Shown: positions 45,629 to 58,600 of the stretch, one piece after another
How positions within the stretch are numbered: the first letter of the stretch is position 1
Layout of the letters: each line of letters begins with the position of its first letter
Assembly: GCA_026545225.1 (NCBI GenBank)
Contig: CM048845.1
Span: 100,808,033 to 100,872,032, forward strand
DNA length: 64,000 nucleotides
Direction: 5' to 3'
Origin: Cornus controversa
Lineage: Eukaryota > Streptophyta > Magnoliopsida > Cornales > Cornaceae
Translations under genes and position numbers: made by a program
Notes under the pieces: model-generated
Databases searched by the model: none
Seen by the model: the letters and a program-made list of their open reading frames with translations, nothing else
Told to the model about the DNA's origin: nothing

Positions 45629-48426
45629 ATATAACATTTTAACTTTGCGTTTGAATTTCCCCCCAAAAAATTTTCATCATCTAACGGTCAAAATTGCTTA
45701 AAAAACTCATCTGATGGTTCAAAATATATATGCTTATCTACGGTCTAAAATTACTCTCTCTATCTTCAATCAACGGTCATGATTCACTCCCACCTAAATT
45801 CAAATATAAACATCTCCCTCTCTTTTACTCTACCTCTCATATAATACACATCCACCTACCACTCTCTCCATTTCTTCCAAACTTTCCAGCCAAAATACTC
45901 CACAGCCAAAACTATATCCCAGTCGATCGGCTTCACCATCACCACCCCATTTTCTGCCGGAGCTCCGCCCAAGAAGACCCACTTCTATCTACTTCCCTCT
46001 CACACACTCTCTCTCTCTGTGCAGGGTTTCGGGTGGAGCATGGTTGTGCTCACACTACAAACTGGACGCTGAAGTATGGCTGAGAAGACCCATCATCTCC
46101 AAGCTTTTCGGCCACCATCACAGCCCTCAATACACCACCATTTCTGCCAGAGCTCCACCCGAGAATAGCCACTTCTATCGTCATCCTAGCTGACTTCACC
46201 ATCACCACCGAGAAGAGCCACAAGCACTCACCTCGATCTTCACTCTTCATTGTCGAAAACCCACTTCCACCTTCCATCTTAACCATCCGGTACCATGCAC
46301 TGTCCACCATCTTCGCCATCATCATCACCACCATTCCAAGCACAACTGTGAGCACCCATTTCCACCCAACGCTCACCATGCATGGCCACACACGGTGGTT
46401 GATGGAGGTTGGAGTTGGGTCTTCTCATATTCAATGGTGGTTGTGCATGCTCGGAAAGTAACAGTAGTGACCGGCGGTGGCTATAGCTTGGCCTGAGAAG
46501 ATGGTGGCTTGATACCTCTATTCGAGTCCTTAGGTTCATGTCGCCAGTGCAACATCTTCTCTTTAATTATTGACTTAATAATCTTGTATTGCAACCTTGG
46601 AATGTTTTTGAATAAATTTGTTCCAAAAATATCATATCCACTAATTTTTGTTCAGTTGCTTTTTCTTTTGTGTGCTTCTAATTTAATAGAGGAAAAAACC
46701 AGTGCTCTTTTTTTGTGTACTTTTTTTTGGTGTGCTTCTTTTGTGTGCTCTTTCTTTTGTGTACTTCCAATTTTTGTTCAGTTCCTAGATAGAGATGTTT
46801 CCAGTGCAGCATGCATAGCATCAAGCTTCCATTTGAGGGTTCCAGCTCATTTTCAACAAATCTCTCACAACCACTGTCACCACAGTCATCACCACTGCAC
46901 TCACCATGCACCACCTCAACTCACCTACCACCGTACTCAACAAGCTTTCCGCTCTCTTTCTCTCTCCCACGTGTGGCTCTCTCTCTCTACATCACTCAAT
47001 TTCTGTATCACTCTCTCACGCAACCGAGGACATCACTCAAGAAAAGAAAAGCATGTAAAGATGATGAAATGCATCAGTTTATTATTTTACCCATGGAAGT
47101 TCATAGGTTAAAGATTGAAATAGAAGAAGAAGAGAAGAAAAAAAAGTCAAGAAATTAAAGATGGAAAGTAAAACAATTTTAGTTCTTTCTTATGAGATTT
47201 TGTGCCGTTGAGTTTTACCAGTTACTTAGTATTGCACTTAAAGCTGATGGTTTTTATTTATTTATTTTTATATGGTCATATGTGATTGCACTTAAATTGT
47301 TCCCTTTTCTTGATAATAAAGGTTGATGTTCTTAATTTGTTGCTACATTAACATTTATGCATCATAAGTTTTTTATTTGAAAAAAAAATGTTGTGCAGCT
47401 TTGTGGGCTTTTCTTAAAAAAAAATGCTCAAGTGGAAAAGCCATCTTCCCTGATCTCTATATATGTAGTCACTGCAGTATCTATATTTAAAATTCCTTAT
47501 ATCATGAATGTAGCCATACAGGTTTTAAGTATAGGGGTTTGATTATGAATTTAGAGTCTTAAGAGTTTATATTAAGGCCATTTGAATTTAGTGTTAGCAT
47601 TTATTTGAAATTTATAAATTGAATTTTAAATTATGATGTAGGATTTATTTCATGGAGACCAGTGTCCAATAAAATGATCAATCTATTGAGAAGACAAGTT
47701 TTCTTTCAATTATTTTTAAGCCATGATTTACTCAACTGCTTTGCATGTACCTTTCCTATCTTCTAATTTTGTTAGTTTGTGTTAGTGTAAAAAAGTCTCA
47801 TTTTGTTTTATCTGGCATTTAAAGCACCCTTTCTGAAACAAAATTGGGATAATAAAAATATCAGAAATCATAATAATTTTTTATTTTTTTATTAGTTGTG
47901 ATGGCGTTTTTATCTTTAATTAGTATTAACTGCAATCCTTTTCATGTTATAATAAAGTGATGGTCAAAAGATTTTTGTTTAAAATTTTTTTTGAGAAAGC
48001 GAGAGATCAACATAGCTTAAATGCAAACACTTCCAATATTACTAGAAGATATAATATTATAGAGTAAAATGTGCAAAAAAGAATAATATTTTGGTGAATT
48101 TTTTGTATATAAAAAGAAAAAATCTATTGTTGGTAGTGGCTATTAGATTTTTATTAATCCCCGATTTTTTCTTTAGTTGTAAATGGTGCTTCCAGCTTTA
48201 ATTAGTTTTTCCTGTCTCTTTTTATTCAATGGATTTATTATATACTTATAATATGAACATATTACTTTAATTATCTTTCATTGTTTTTTTTTTTTTAAAC
48301 AATAGCTAATGCAAATGGTGTTTTTTAAATATTTGTTTATTGATACGTTGATTATATGTAATCAACTTCTATTTCAATCCAATAATTTTTTGTTTTATAG
48401 TGCCGTAGGCACGGGCAATACGTTAG
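45626..48426 (+). mobile_element. Probable non-autonomous Helitron, 2801 bp
   Basis: The 5' end TCTATATAACATTTTAACTT fits the TC start and A/T-rich beginning of plant Helitrons, and is preceded by a. The 3' end has a hairpin GTGCC-GTA-GGCAC at 48400-48412, then GGGCAATACG and TTAG, followed by t. The canonical end would be CTRR, so the first base is off by one transition. Insertion between a and t, absence of target duplication and absence of terminal inverted repeats all fit. The interior carries C/T-rich and ccaccatcacc-rich sequence with imperfect internal repeats (tttctgccrgagctccrccc at about 45951 and 46141) and no Rep/helicase. Confidence 0.6.
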
Positions 48427-49490
48427 TATATATATATATGTATAGTTCCACATATAAGAAGACTGAGCATGATATAAGTAGAGATCTCAATTTAACCTGT
48501 TGAAGCCTCGCCCCGTCCTATTAAAGACTGGGCATGGAATAAGTAGGGATGTCAATTTAACCAGTTGGGGCATTCCCCGTCCCTAATGAGACGGGTCTGA
48601 GATCATACCAATCGAGTTAGGGGTAGGTTTGAAAAAAAAAATTAAAACCCACAAAATCCCGAACCCGTCCCGATAAATAATAAATATATAAATAAATATT
48701 CTTTTATTAACTATGATTTTTATTTTTTTCATTAGGTATGATAATTTCAACAACATTTTTGTTATTATCATTTGTAAATATTTGTCTATACTTAATTTTT
48801 TTTTTACAAAATTTATTATAAATTCGTTCATATATATCGGGTGCCCCAACCTTAAGAGTGACAATTCGTGTTCTTGTGTCGTGTTTGTGTCATGTCGATT
48901 TATGAATATTCTATTAAACAGTTTAACCCTAACCCGACTCATTTAATAATCGTGTCAGAGACTCTCAACACTAACCCAACTAGTTTATTAAACATGTTAC
49001 CTGTGTCGACCTTAGTAACCTGTTTAATAAACATATTCTATAATAACACAACTTATTTAATAACTTTTTTAATCCATTTAACTTATATTATGTGAGTTTG
49101 TACACCCTTAAAAATCTATTTGAAAATAATATAAAAAATCAAGAACATATCAATACATAAATTCTAAAATCAACCTATATTATAAAATTTGTATCTATGT
49201 ATAAATTTAAAAATATACTAAGGTGACTCAACAATTGAGAAAACACCATAATAATTTCATCATTGCATTTTATGACTACATTAAACAAACAAATAGATTA
49301 CAGACAATTACAATATAGATAACTATGTACATTAAGTGTCTTGTAATCTAGTTAGTAAACAACTTAAATCAAAACTCAACCTAATTTTTGCATATTATAT
49401 TCGTACATCCATTTATTAAATGTGTAAGCTTACTCAAATTGGAATTCACTTCAAATTTTCTCACTGTCTGATGAGGAAAGTCCAAAATAG
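48427..49490. other. Intergenic region upstream of PheRS with hAT remnants
   Basis: It contains a ~70-base direct repeat (aagtagrgatstcaatttaacc at about 48478 and 48542), a GC-rich hAT-like fragment resembling 18107-18658 (TAGGGATGTCAA at about 48546), and the dispersed repeat at 48853-49400. No gene is supported; the 119-codon minus-strand frame at 48583-48942 crosses these repeats. Confidence 0.55.
48853..49400 (+). repeat. Dispersed repeat, truncated copy (related to 2080-2745)
   Basis: It aligns with the reverse complement of 2080-2745: the left end TAAGAGTGACAATTCG, ttattaaacatgtta, atatcaatacataaatt, aatatactaaggtga and catcattgcattttatg-ctaca. The far end present in the other copy (atcgtgttcgtgtcgac side) is not reached, so this copy is truncated. 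Confidence 0.55.
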
Positions 49491-49627
49491 ATTTAAATAT
49501 ATATTTTTTATTTGTGGGCCTGTGGGACGGGTTTGGAAAAGGTAAGCGGTCTAAATCACCACAGAACACAAAACCCTGGGGCTTCTCTCTGCAGAGTAAA
49601 CCTACGGTCCGGTGAAGTTCGTCGCCA

Positions 49628-52600
49628 TGCCCACAGTCAGCGTGGGAAGAGATCTTCTTTTCGAAGCCCTAGGACGAACATACAGTAAGTTCCCTAGTGA
49701 TCTCTAATTAATTCATCAATCGAAATCACACCTTTACGCCCCAATTTATCTGCATTCGTTCATCATGCCTCGTTCGTTTTCACTTTAGTTTCATTCAATC
49801 TATTTCAATCTCACAATAAATTTGTATGAGTTTCAGCTCAAGAAGAATTCGAAGACTTGTGCTTTAAGTTCGGAATCGAGCTTGATGATGTGGTAAGCAC
49901 TTACACGCTTGCCTGTATGTACGTTTATGGACTTTAAAAAAGCAATTTTTAACAAACTAAACATACAGACTACGGAGAGAGCAATCCTTAGAAAGGAAAA
50001 ACACTTGGAGGAGGAAGCTACGGACGAAGAAGAAATTATCTACAAAATTGAAGTACCGGCAAATAGGTACCATATTGATAGATTAATTGTATGGGAATGA
50101 TTGTTTATTGTAAGCATTTTTTTTTAAATAGGTAAATTCGAGAAGTTTTAACTATTACAAGTGTTTCAACTCAGGAGCGAATTTACATAATTAATTTGTA
50201 CTGTTAAGAAAAATCATGCTTTGCTGTTTTGTTGACATACAGATATGACTTGCTTTGTCTCGAAGGGCTTGCTCAAGCCCTCCGCATATTTAGTGGGCTT
50301 GATCCAATACCTACATATAAAGTGACTGATATTAGTAGTAAATCCATGCTTAAAATGCATGTAAAACCAGAGGTACATATATTATAGAGTAACAATTCAA
50401 TTTGGATTTTGATTTACTGCATGTCAGTTCATTAACAATGAGTTCTCTTTTATTTATTTATTTATTTTTTCTGCGGTTATTATTATAATCATCAATTTCT
50501 CCCTGCAGACATCTTTGATCCGCCCGCATGTTGTTTGTGCCGTTTTGAGAGGTATAACTTTTGATGAAGCAAGATATGACAGCTTCATCGATCTTCAAGA
50601 TAGGCTACATCAAAACATATGCCGGTAACACATTGAACTATGGTTTCAATTATACAGTATAGCTTGACTGCTACTTGTTTTTAAATTTGTTACTGATCTT
50701 ACTTGCACAATGCAAAATTTAAACATATGGAATCTAATTCTCCAGTATTCTTTATTTATCCTTGATTCATACAAAACATTTTCATGTCCAGTTTTGTCTT
50801 TGCTTAATCATATCCTCCCACTAGTATAATATAGGAATGAATTAGTCTATATTGGTTCAATGATTCAATTGGTAGATTCACTTGCGAGAAATTGTATATG
50901 TCATGAAATATGTATCTAAACAATACAGAAGTGGGACTCAAGAAATAAGACAGAATGCATTAGATATAAGAAGAGTTGTGATACAAAACTTTAAATAATT
51001 TATTCTATATTTGTTTACTTTTTAGTGAAAATTGAATGTTTGCTATACTGATATATTTGCCCTACATGTAAGTTATCAAAGTAGCTTTTGACAAGATTAA
51101 GGAGCTGGAGGAAACACTTGGCATAAAATTATGAGTCTAGAGGTGGCAATGATTTTCTAAGCATTTTGCTTTTTAGTATTCTTGAAAGCTTGGTAATTGT
51201 GCCATCTCCTTGTGAAGAACTATTTCTTATGCTTCATTTAGTTGGAAGGAAGGAAGGAGGAAGGATGGAAGAAAGGAAGGAGGAAGGAAGGGAAGAGAGA
51301 GAGCTGAGGCATCCCCCGGGCCCACCTTTCTCATCCCTCAAAAAATGGGCGGAAGAGAGGAGGGAAAGAAGGATAATTGTTGCAAAAATATGAAAAAACA
51401 TTTTTACCCTTCAATTATACCAAATTAATTTGTTGAATTGCTATAGAAGGATGAATTGGTAAAATATGTTCAAGACAATTTCTTTCCATCTCTTCTACCA
51501 AACAGAGGAAGGGGCCACCTCTTTCCTTATCCAAACAAAAGGATGGACTGGCACCCCCTCCTTTCCCCATGGATGTTTCTTCCTTCCTCCTCTTTATCCC
51601 TTCCTTCTATATTTCCATGCCTCCTACCAAACAAAGCATTAGTGATTGAACCACTCTTCATAAATTGTTCGAAGGTGGCTATGAACAGTCTTTTTTGTCT
51701 GAATTTTTTGCACAACTGGGATTGCCAGTTTATCTGGAGATGTGTTCAATTGGTTTTGCCAATTCTTTTGCTTATGAGGTATGCTTTTTTTTTGAGTGGT
51801 TCGTCTTGCTAATCTTTTGGTGTTTGCGAGAAAGTGAGTAAAGTTGGTTGGCTTTTTTATGGAAACGGACGATTGCTTTATTCTCAGGTCTGGGCTATTG
51901 GATATATCTTATTCTTCTTCTTCTTTTTTCTTTTTTCCTTTTTAATGAGAAGTTGCGAAAAAGGAAGCTAATCTTGAGGAAACAGTTTCTGGGACACAAC
52001 CTCTTTTAGTGTTTGAGTTTCATAATTTTTACACCTCAGTTATTTTGTTCTCTTTCTTGTTTTTTGATTTTTTTTTTTGAAAAACTCCTTTCTCTTTCGT
52101 GAAGTGCTTGGAATTTGGTAAAAGTCATTCTAGATATTATCTTTTTGATATGTTAAAATTTCGATAAGATGCCTTTAAAGGGGGCATCCATATCACACAA
52201 TCTGTACTCCAATTTATATGAAACTATACAAAGCTTTGTTCTCATCCAACAGTAAATCTGAAAAAACTAGAAATCTTAATATGCCACCTTTTTGGGTCCA
52301 AAAAGGGGATTCTACCTCTTCAAGGAGCACATTCATCTCTATGGATGCTCCATCATAAACATAAAGGAGTGCTTGACAGATTGCTGTGCCAATACGCTCA
52401 TACCATTCTACAGCCTCTCTGATTGGTGAGCATATCCACTGCTAATCAAGTGGCATGGTATTTGCTCTCACTATCCAGTGGCCAGGGAAATGTGAACACT
52501 TTTATTGGGTTATTATTTATTTTATTTAAACGATTATTATTTATTGTTACTATTTTGGGAATAGAAGGTCAGCCCAATTAGGAGCTCAAGGTTAACGCTG

Positions 52601-55600
52601 AATTATCTGTCAGATAACTTTTACCTTGCGGTGAGTTGTACTCGCTTCTCTTCCATCTCTGCTGAGGGTTATGTTTGATGGCCCTTCAAGATTTTCGTTT
52701 TCACAAGTCCTTTATTTTCATGAGGTCTCTTTCTTCCATCTCTTAAATGAAGATTTTACATCATTCTGGTCCATGTTATTCTTCAAGAATGTAAGGAAGC
52801 GGTGGTGTCTTAGGTGCTGACTTTTGACTTGGTTTGGATTTCTCATCAGTATATGTTAAACTGAGTACCTGCCTAGTTAATAATGTAGAATGTGGGGTTA
52901 TTTAAAGCATCCACATGTTTTAGCCACATTCTATTGCTGCTAGAGTTTTCTTTGTTTGTTCTTTTCATTTTGCAGTTTTGTTGATTGCTTTAGTTGGCTG
53001 TGGCTGTTGTTACCTTTTTTCTTATTTTCAGTTGTGGTTTTGTTGAATTTTCCATTAAGTTCTTGTAATTTTTCACTGGACATGCTTTCATCCACTTCTT
53101 ATTTTAGGCGAAGAACCCTTGTTGCCATTGGAACTCATGATTTGGATACAATAGAAGGCCCTTTCACATATGAGGTACGCTACTCTTAATTTATTCCCCA
53201 CAATTGTTTAACGTAATGTTCATTTTGTTTCTTCTAAGGAGACATGCTATAATCATGCTTATTTTAAAATTCTTTGTTATCATTGTGGTTTGCATGATTT
53301 GAATCCTTTTGAGGCGAACATGAATTATTTGATTCAGAAAAAGGGACATGGTTGGCCCCTATTCATGTTAGTTATATGATGGAATGTCTTACATAAGGTT
53401 GGGAGGTGTCAGTTTTGAAGATTATTTATAGGCCTGCTTTCTTGGCAATATTCTGGTTAATTTGGCATGAATGAGAAAACAATTCTTGAACTCTTTTCCC
53501 CATGTAAAAAGGTGTTAAAAAAGTTACAAACAACACTTCCTTTAGATTTCTTTTAGTTAGTACTTCCTTTTGTACTTTGGTTACTAAGGCTTACGAAGTG
53601 TGCCCTTTGCCTTCATCATCAGAGTGATATATTTGAGCATTATAGATGAATTTCAAGGGTATATTCATGAATATCTATTGTAATTTTTTTGCTTTTAAAG
53701 TCCTTTTCATATGGCTATCTTTTGAATTGATTAAAGGCCATCGTGTTTGATTATTACTGATTTGTGTTTTTTCATTTTTTCCCCAGGCACTGCCACCTTC
53801 AAACATAAACTTTGTGCCATTGAAACAGGTGGGTATTTTTATTCTGAATCTAGATACCTAGCTCATTGACATTGTAATTGAATCCTGTTGTTACAAGATC
53901 ACAAGTGCACTTAGTTCCTGAGTAGAAATATAAGTTCACTTTAATATTGCTTTAGAAATCTGAACCATGATGGTTGGGAAGGATGTTCTTTACTAGTTTT
54001 TTTTTTTTTGGGTTTAAAGCCTGTGAAAAGGAAAATTTGTGTTCGGTATCGATGCAACCTTGGTTTTGGTAGGTCTTAGAGGTTTCTTTTTTTTTTTTTG
54101 AAAAAAATATTTGCATTTCTGATGACATTTCCTACTTAAGTACTTCCTTTCATATTGCTAAGGACCTAATGAAAAATTGCAAAATCTTGTACTTGAAAAA
54201 TTTGGTAGTGGATAACTTTAAAAGAAATAGTGGGTAAAGTTGATACTTCTTTTTTTTTTTTTTTTATCTAAAATATAGCTTCTCTTTTGTCATATATATA
54301 TTTAATTAAATCCCAGATGAATTGTTTCAATATGGTCTTGTCTTTCTTGTCTGTTGAGATATGTGGTGTCTATACGAGTTTGGTGTTTCTCCTTTGGTAT
54401 GGAATGAACCTATATAAACTGCTATGATACCAAATCCTAGGAAAGTGACATACTTCATAGCCACCCACATTATTCCATTTAACCTTAGGCCACAACCTCA
54501 GTGTTTATGATAAGTCTAAGGACATAGCCTCAATAAACCACATGTTATCATATTTTCTCCAAACTATCTTAATCTATGTATGTTTTGGTCGTCCCCAGGT
54601 TCCCCCTCACCCAACATTAACCTCAGCCCATTAAGGACCATGTCGTCACTATTCTGAACTAGTGAAACTATTGACTATTGCTACAAATGGACAAAACATC
54701 TTAATCGATTCCTCTAATTTATCTCCATTTTGTGTTATTTTAACTTTCTCATGAATGTATTTATTTCTAATGCGTTTATTTTTAATTTTATATTTTCTAT
54801 CTTCCTACACATCCATCTCAACATTTGCATTTCTGCAACACGAATATGTTGTAATTTAACCACCCAACATTTTTTCTCATAAAATATGGATGCTCTAATA
54901 GCTGTCTTATAAAAATTACCTTTCAGTTTTAGAGGTATATATTGATCAATGTAGATGACAGAAGCATTCCTCTGTTTTGACCATCCTGCTTTAATTCTAT
55001 GACTAATATCGTTCCCAATTTCTCCTGTTCAATGCATAATCTAGCCTAGGTAATGAAAATGTTAGGTTTGTGGTACCTCTTGACCCTTGATTTTCACTAC
55101 ATTACTACTTGTATTTCTAGTTTTACTATAATCACATTCCACATACTCAATTTTAGTTCTACTTCTCTTAAACCCTCTTAATTATGTAGTTTCTCTCCAA
55201 ACCTCTTGTGTAGGACACCTATCCCAATTTTAGTTTCATCGTTCAAAACGATATAATCAATAAATAGCATGCATTATGGAATTTCATCTTGAATGTGTTT
55301 TGTTAGTTGATATGGGTTTAATGCCAATCCTTCACACATCAATATATCCATTAACAACTCATTTCTTATTTAAAACCCATCATATTATATTTCTAGAAGT
55401 CCTATTGTAGTCTTTTTCCATATCTATAAGAACAATAAGTAGATCTTTCTTTTTTTCTTTCCACTAATCTTCTAAATAAATAGATAGCTTCCATTATTGA
55501 CTTCCCCGGCATAAATCCAAATTGATTGTCCGACAATGTAGCTTGACGACTTTTGTGGTTGTTCAATAACTCTCCTAAAGTTACTAACATGACTCATAAT

Positions 55601-58600
55601 TTGATACCACATAAATTTGAACAACTTTGAATGTCACCTTTTGTTTTATATATATGTACTAAAATACTTTTACATTTCTGATCAGGCATCTTTCTAGTTC
55701 TTATTATCTTATTCAACTTGTTTGTCATGACCTAAGAAGCACGGAAACGGATACGGGACACGAATACGATACGACACGGACAAGGCGACACGGCAAATCC
55801 TAAAAAATTAGGACACGGACACGGCGGGGACACGACAAATAATAAATATTTGTTTTTATATAATATTTGATGTCGCACTTTAAATAATTAAAAGTAATAT
55901 TATTTTTCAATTTTCATCAACCTAACAAAGAAAAAATTCACAAATCATAAATCATAAATCACAAGTACACAATTGAATCTACTCCACAACAACAATAATT
56001 ATAAGAGAACGATGTCACAAAGTCATAAAACCAAATCAAAACGAGACATTAGAATAAAAACTAGTCTTATCATTTAAATATCATCATTCTAGCTTACTCC
56101 AAATACAAATGCATCATGAGAAAGTCACATGTAAAAGATAGCAGTTGTACAGTAAGAGAAAGAAGAGTAAAAAAGAACAAAGATGAAGAGATGAGATGGG
56201 CTATAGTTGAATTGTTAAAACAACATTTCTAGACTTGTGTTTTGCTAGGAAAAAGAAAGAAAGAGGCTAAAAAAGGAAAAAAAAAGCAAAAACTATTAGA
56301 GTTTTGTTAGAAAAATAATTAGGGATTAGTGAAAAATAAAGTAAGAATCCATGGAAGAGAGAAGATTCATGAAAAAAAGAGGAAAAAGAGAAAAAAAAAA
56401 ATTTGGCGTGTCCAACATGTGTCTGCGCCGTGTCCGTGCCATGTCTGAAAATTCAAGTCGTGTCGGACGCGTGTCCGTGCCGTGTCCATGCCGTGTCCGA
56501 AAATTAAAAAAAATAAAAAAAATCAGACATGTTTTTTGGCGTGTCCGACACGTGTCGGGGCGTGTCCGACGTGTATTCGTGTCCGACACGGATTCTTTGC
56601 CTTCTTAGGTGTGTCCTTGCTTCCTAGGTCATGACAATCCATTACCACCAAAACACATCGAAGTCTCAAATGAAATCCATTAGGTCCTAAAGCCTTTATA
56701 TTTTCATCTTATTCAATGCATTTTTAACATCACATATATTGATCCTTCAAAAAATAATTTTTCTCTATTGTCCCTAGGGTTATCACATTTCCTAATTTTA
56801 CACTTCCTATATGAATTTCATTTAAGAACTCTCAAAGTAAGATTTTCATCTTCCTCTAATTTCACCATCTTTCATTGAAACCTTTAGATCTTCACTCGAT
56901 GCACTCAGTATTATTAAAATGTTTTCCTTCCTCTAACTTAGCATTTTTTTATATATTTTTCTCCCATCTTTTGTACATAATTTAGAATATGTACCATCAT
57001 ATGCCTATTCTTAGCTTCTCTCACTATCCTTTTAATATTTCTTTCCATTTTTGTATTTCTTAAATGTTTTTTCATTTAGTTTTTTTGGCCAAAATTTTAT
57101 TACATTCCCTTTTCATTTTTATGATGTTTTGAACACCTATTTCCACCATTTAGTTTCTTTAAATAACAACCCTTCTCCTTTTGCTTACGAAGAGTCACTT
57201 TTGCGATTTCTTTTGAATACTTTCAGCTCTCTTATTCCTCATTAAATTAGTTTCACTTTCTATATTCCATGTTTCGTTTCTTTTAACAACCACCTAGTTT
57301 TTGGGTTTACAATTTCCTTTCTCTTATACTTTAACTAGTAAATAAGCAACCTATATAAGCTGCCATTACACTACATTCTAGGCTAAGTTATGTACTGCAT
57401 ACTCTGTTTCATATTTCTCTTGTTTGCCCTTCAGAAGCGTGGCCTTCATTGAATTAGTTCCCCATTCACATTTTATTCATCTTGTTTCTTTTATGTATTA
57501 TTTTGAAATATAGTTTTAAGTTTCTTTTCACATTTTATTCATCTTGTTTCTTTTATGTATTATTTTGAAATATAGTTTTAAGTTTCTTACATAAATAGTG
57601 CGCTGAAATTGCTATATGACTTTGTTAATTTTCTAGGTGAAGAACTTCAGAGCTGATGAACTGATGGAGTTTTACCAAGTGAGTCTTATTTGAGTTACAA
57701 ACATGAATCTGCCATTTATTGTCTTCTAAATGCGGTATCAGTTGTTCAATGCTTATTCTACTATTTCTGAGAGTAATTATTTTATAGTGTCATATTAGAA
57801 TTTTGAAGACATCAGCACATTGCCTTGATTTTTATATTACTATATATCTCTGGCAGTCAGATTTGAAGCTGAAGAAGTTCTTGCACATAATTGAGGATTC
57901 ACCAGTTTTCCCTGTTTTATATGATCGCCACAGGTATTGTGGTTGTTTATAAGGCCTGTTTGACTTTAAGGATTCTGAGTTCTCTTACTTCCAACTGATT
58001 GATGATGCTTTTACTTTCCCTTAAACCCCTTTTTATGTGCTTTGCAAACTCAGTTTTTACTTAATTGCTATAAGGAATGAGCTTATACTTCCGTGTTTGC
58101 AATATAATTTGAAGCATTAAAATTTATTAGTCGTAATTTTCTGCCCCCAATCCCTTTAAAATTTTGTTTTTTATGTGAAGTTGGCTTAGATTTAAACACA
58201 CATTTTCTTCTTATGATGTCTGCAGTTTCTAAGTTAAAAAGACCCGTTTTCCTTTCCTCATTTTTGCAGAACAGTTTTGTCTTTGCCCCCAATTATTAAT
58301 GGTGCACATTCAGCCATTAGCTTAAAGACAAAGAATGTGTTCATCGAGTGCACAGCCACTGATTTGACAAAGGCCAATATTGTTTTAAACACAATGGTGA
58401 GAAAATGAAGTAGTTTTCAACAGCACTTGTTTGATTTTTTTTCAGTTCATATTGACTGCTAGATAATGTTTGGACGATTCTCCTTTGTTCTCATAGGTAA
58501 CAACGTTTTCAGTATATTGCAAAGGGAAGTTTGAGGTTGAACCAGTTGAAGTGATATACTCCGACGGAAAATCATATGTATATCCCGATCTCTCGCTTTA

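Noticed and set aside
46509..47111. 200-codon + strand frame inside the Helitron
   Set aside because: Starts at a TTG and encodes Phe/Leu- and His/Ser-rich low-complexity sequence derived from T-rich and ccaccatcacc-type repeats. No recognisable protein.
56326..56608. Arg/Thr-rich frames on both strands
   Set aside because: They are the cgtgtccgacacg repeat of the hAT element read in frame.
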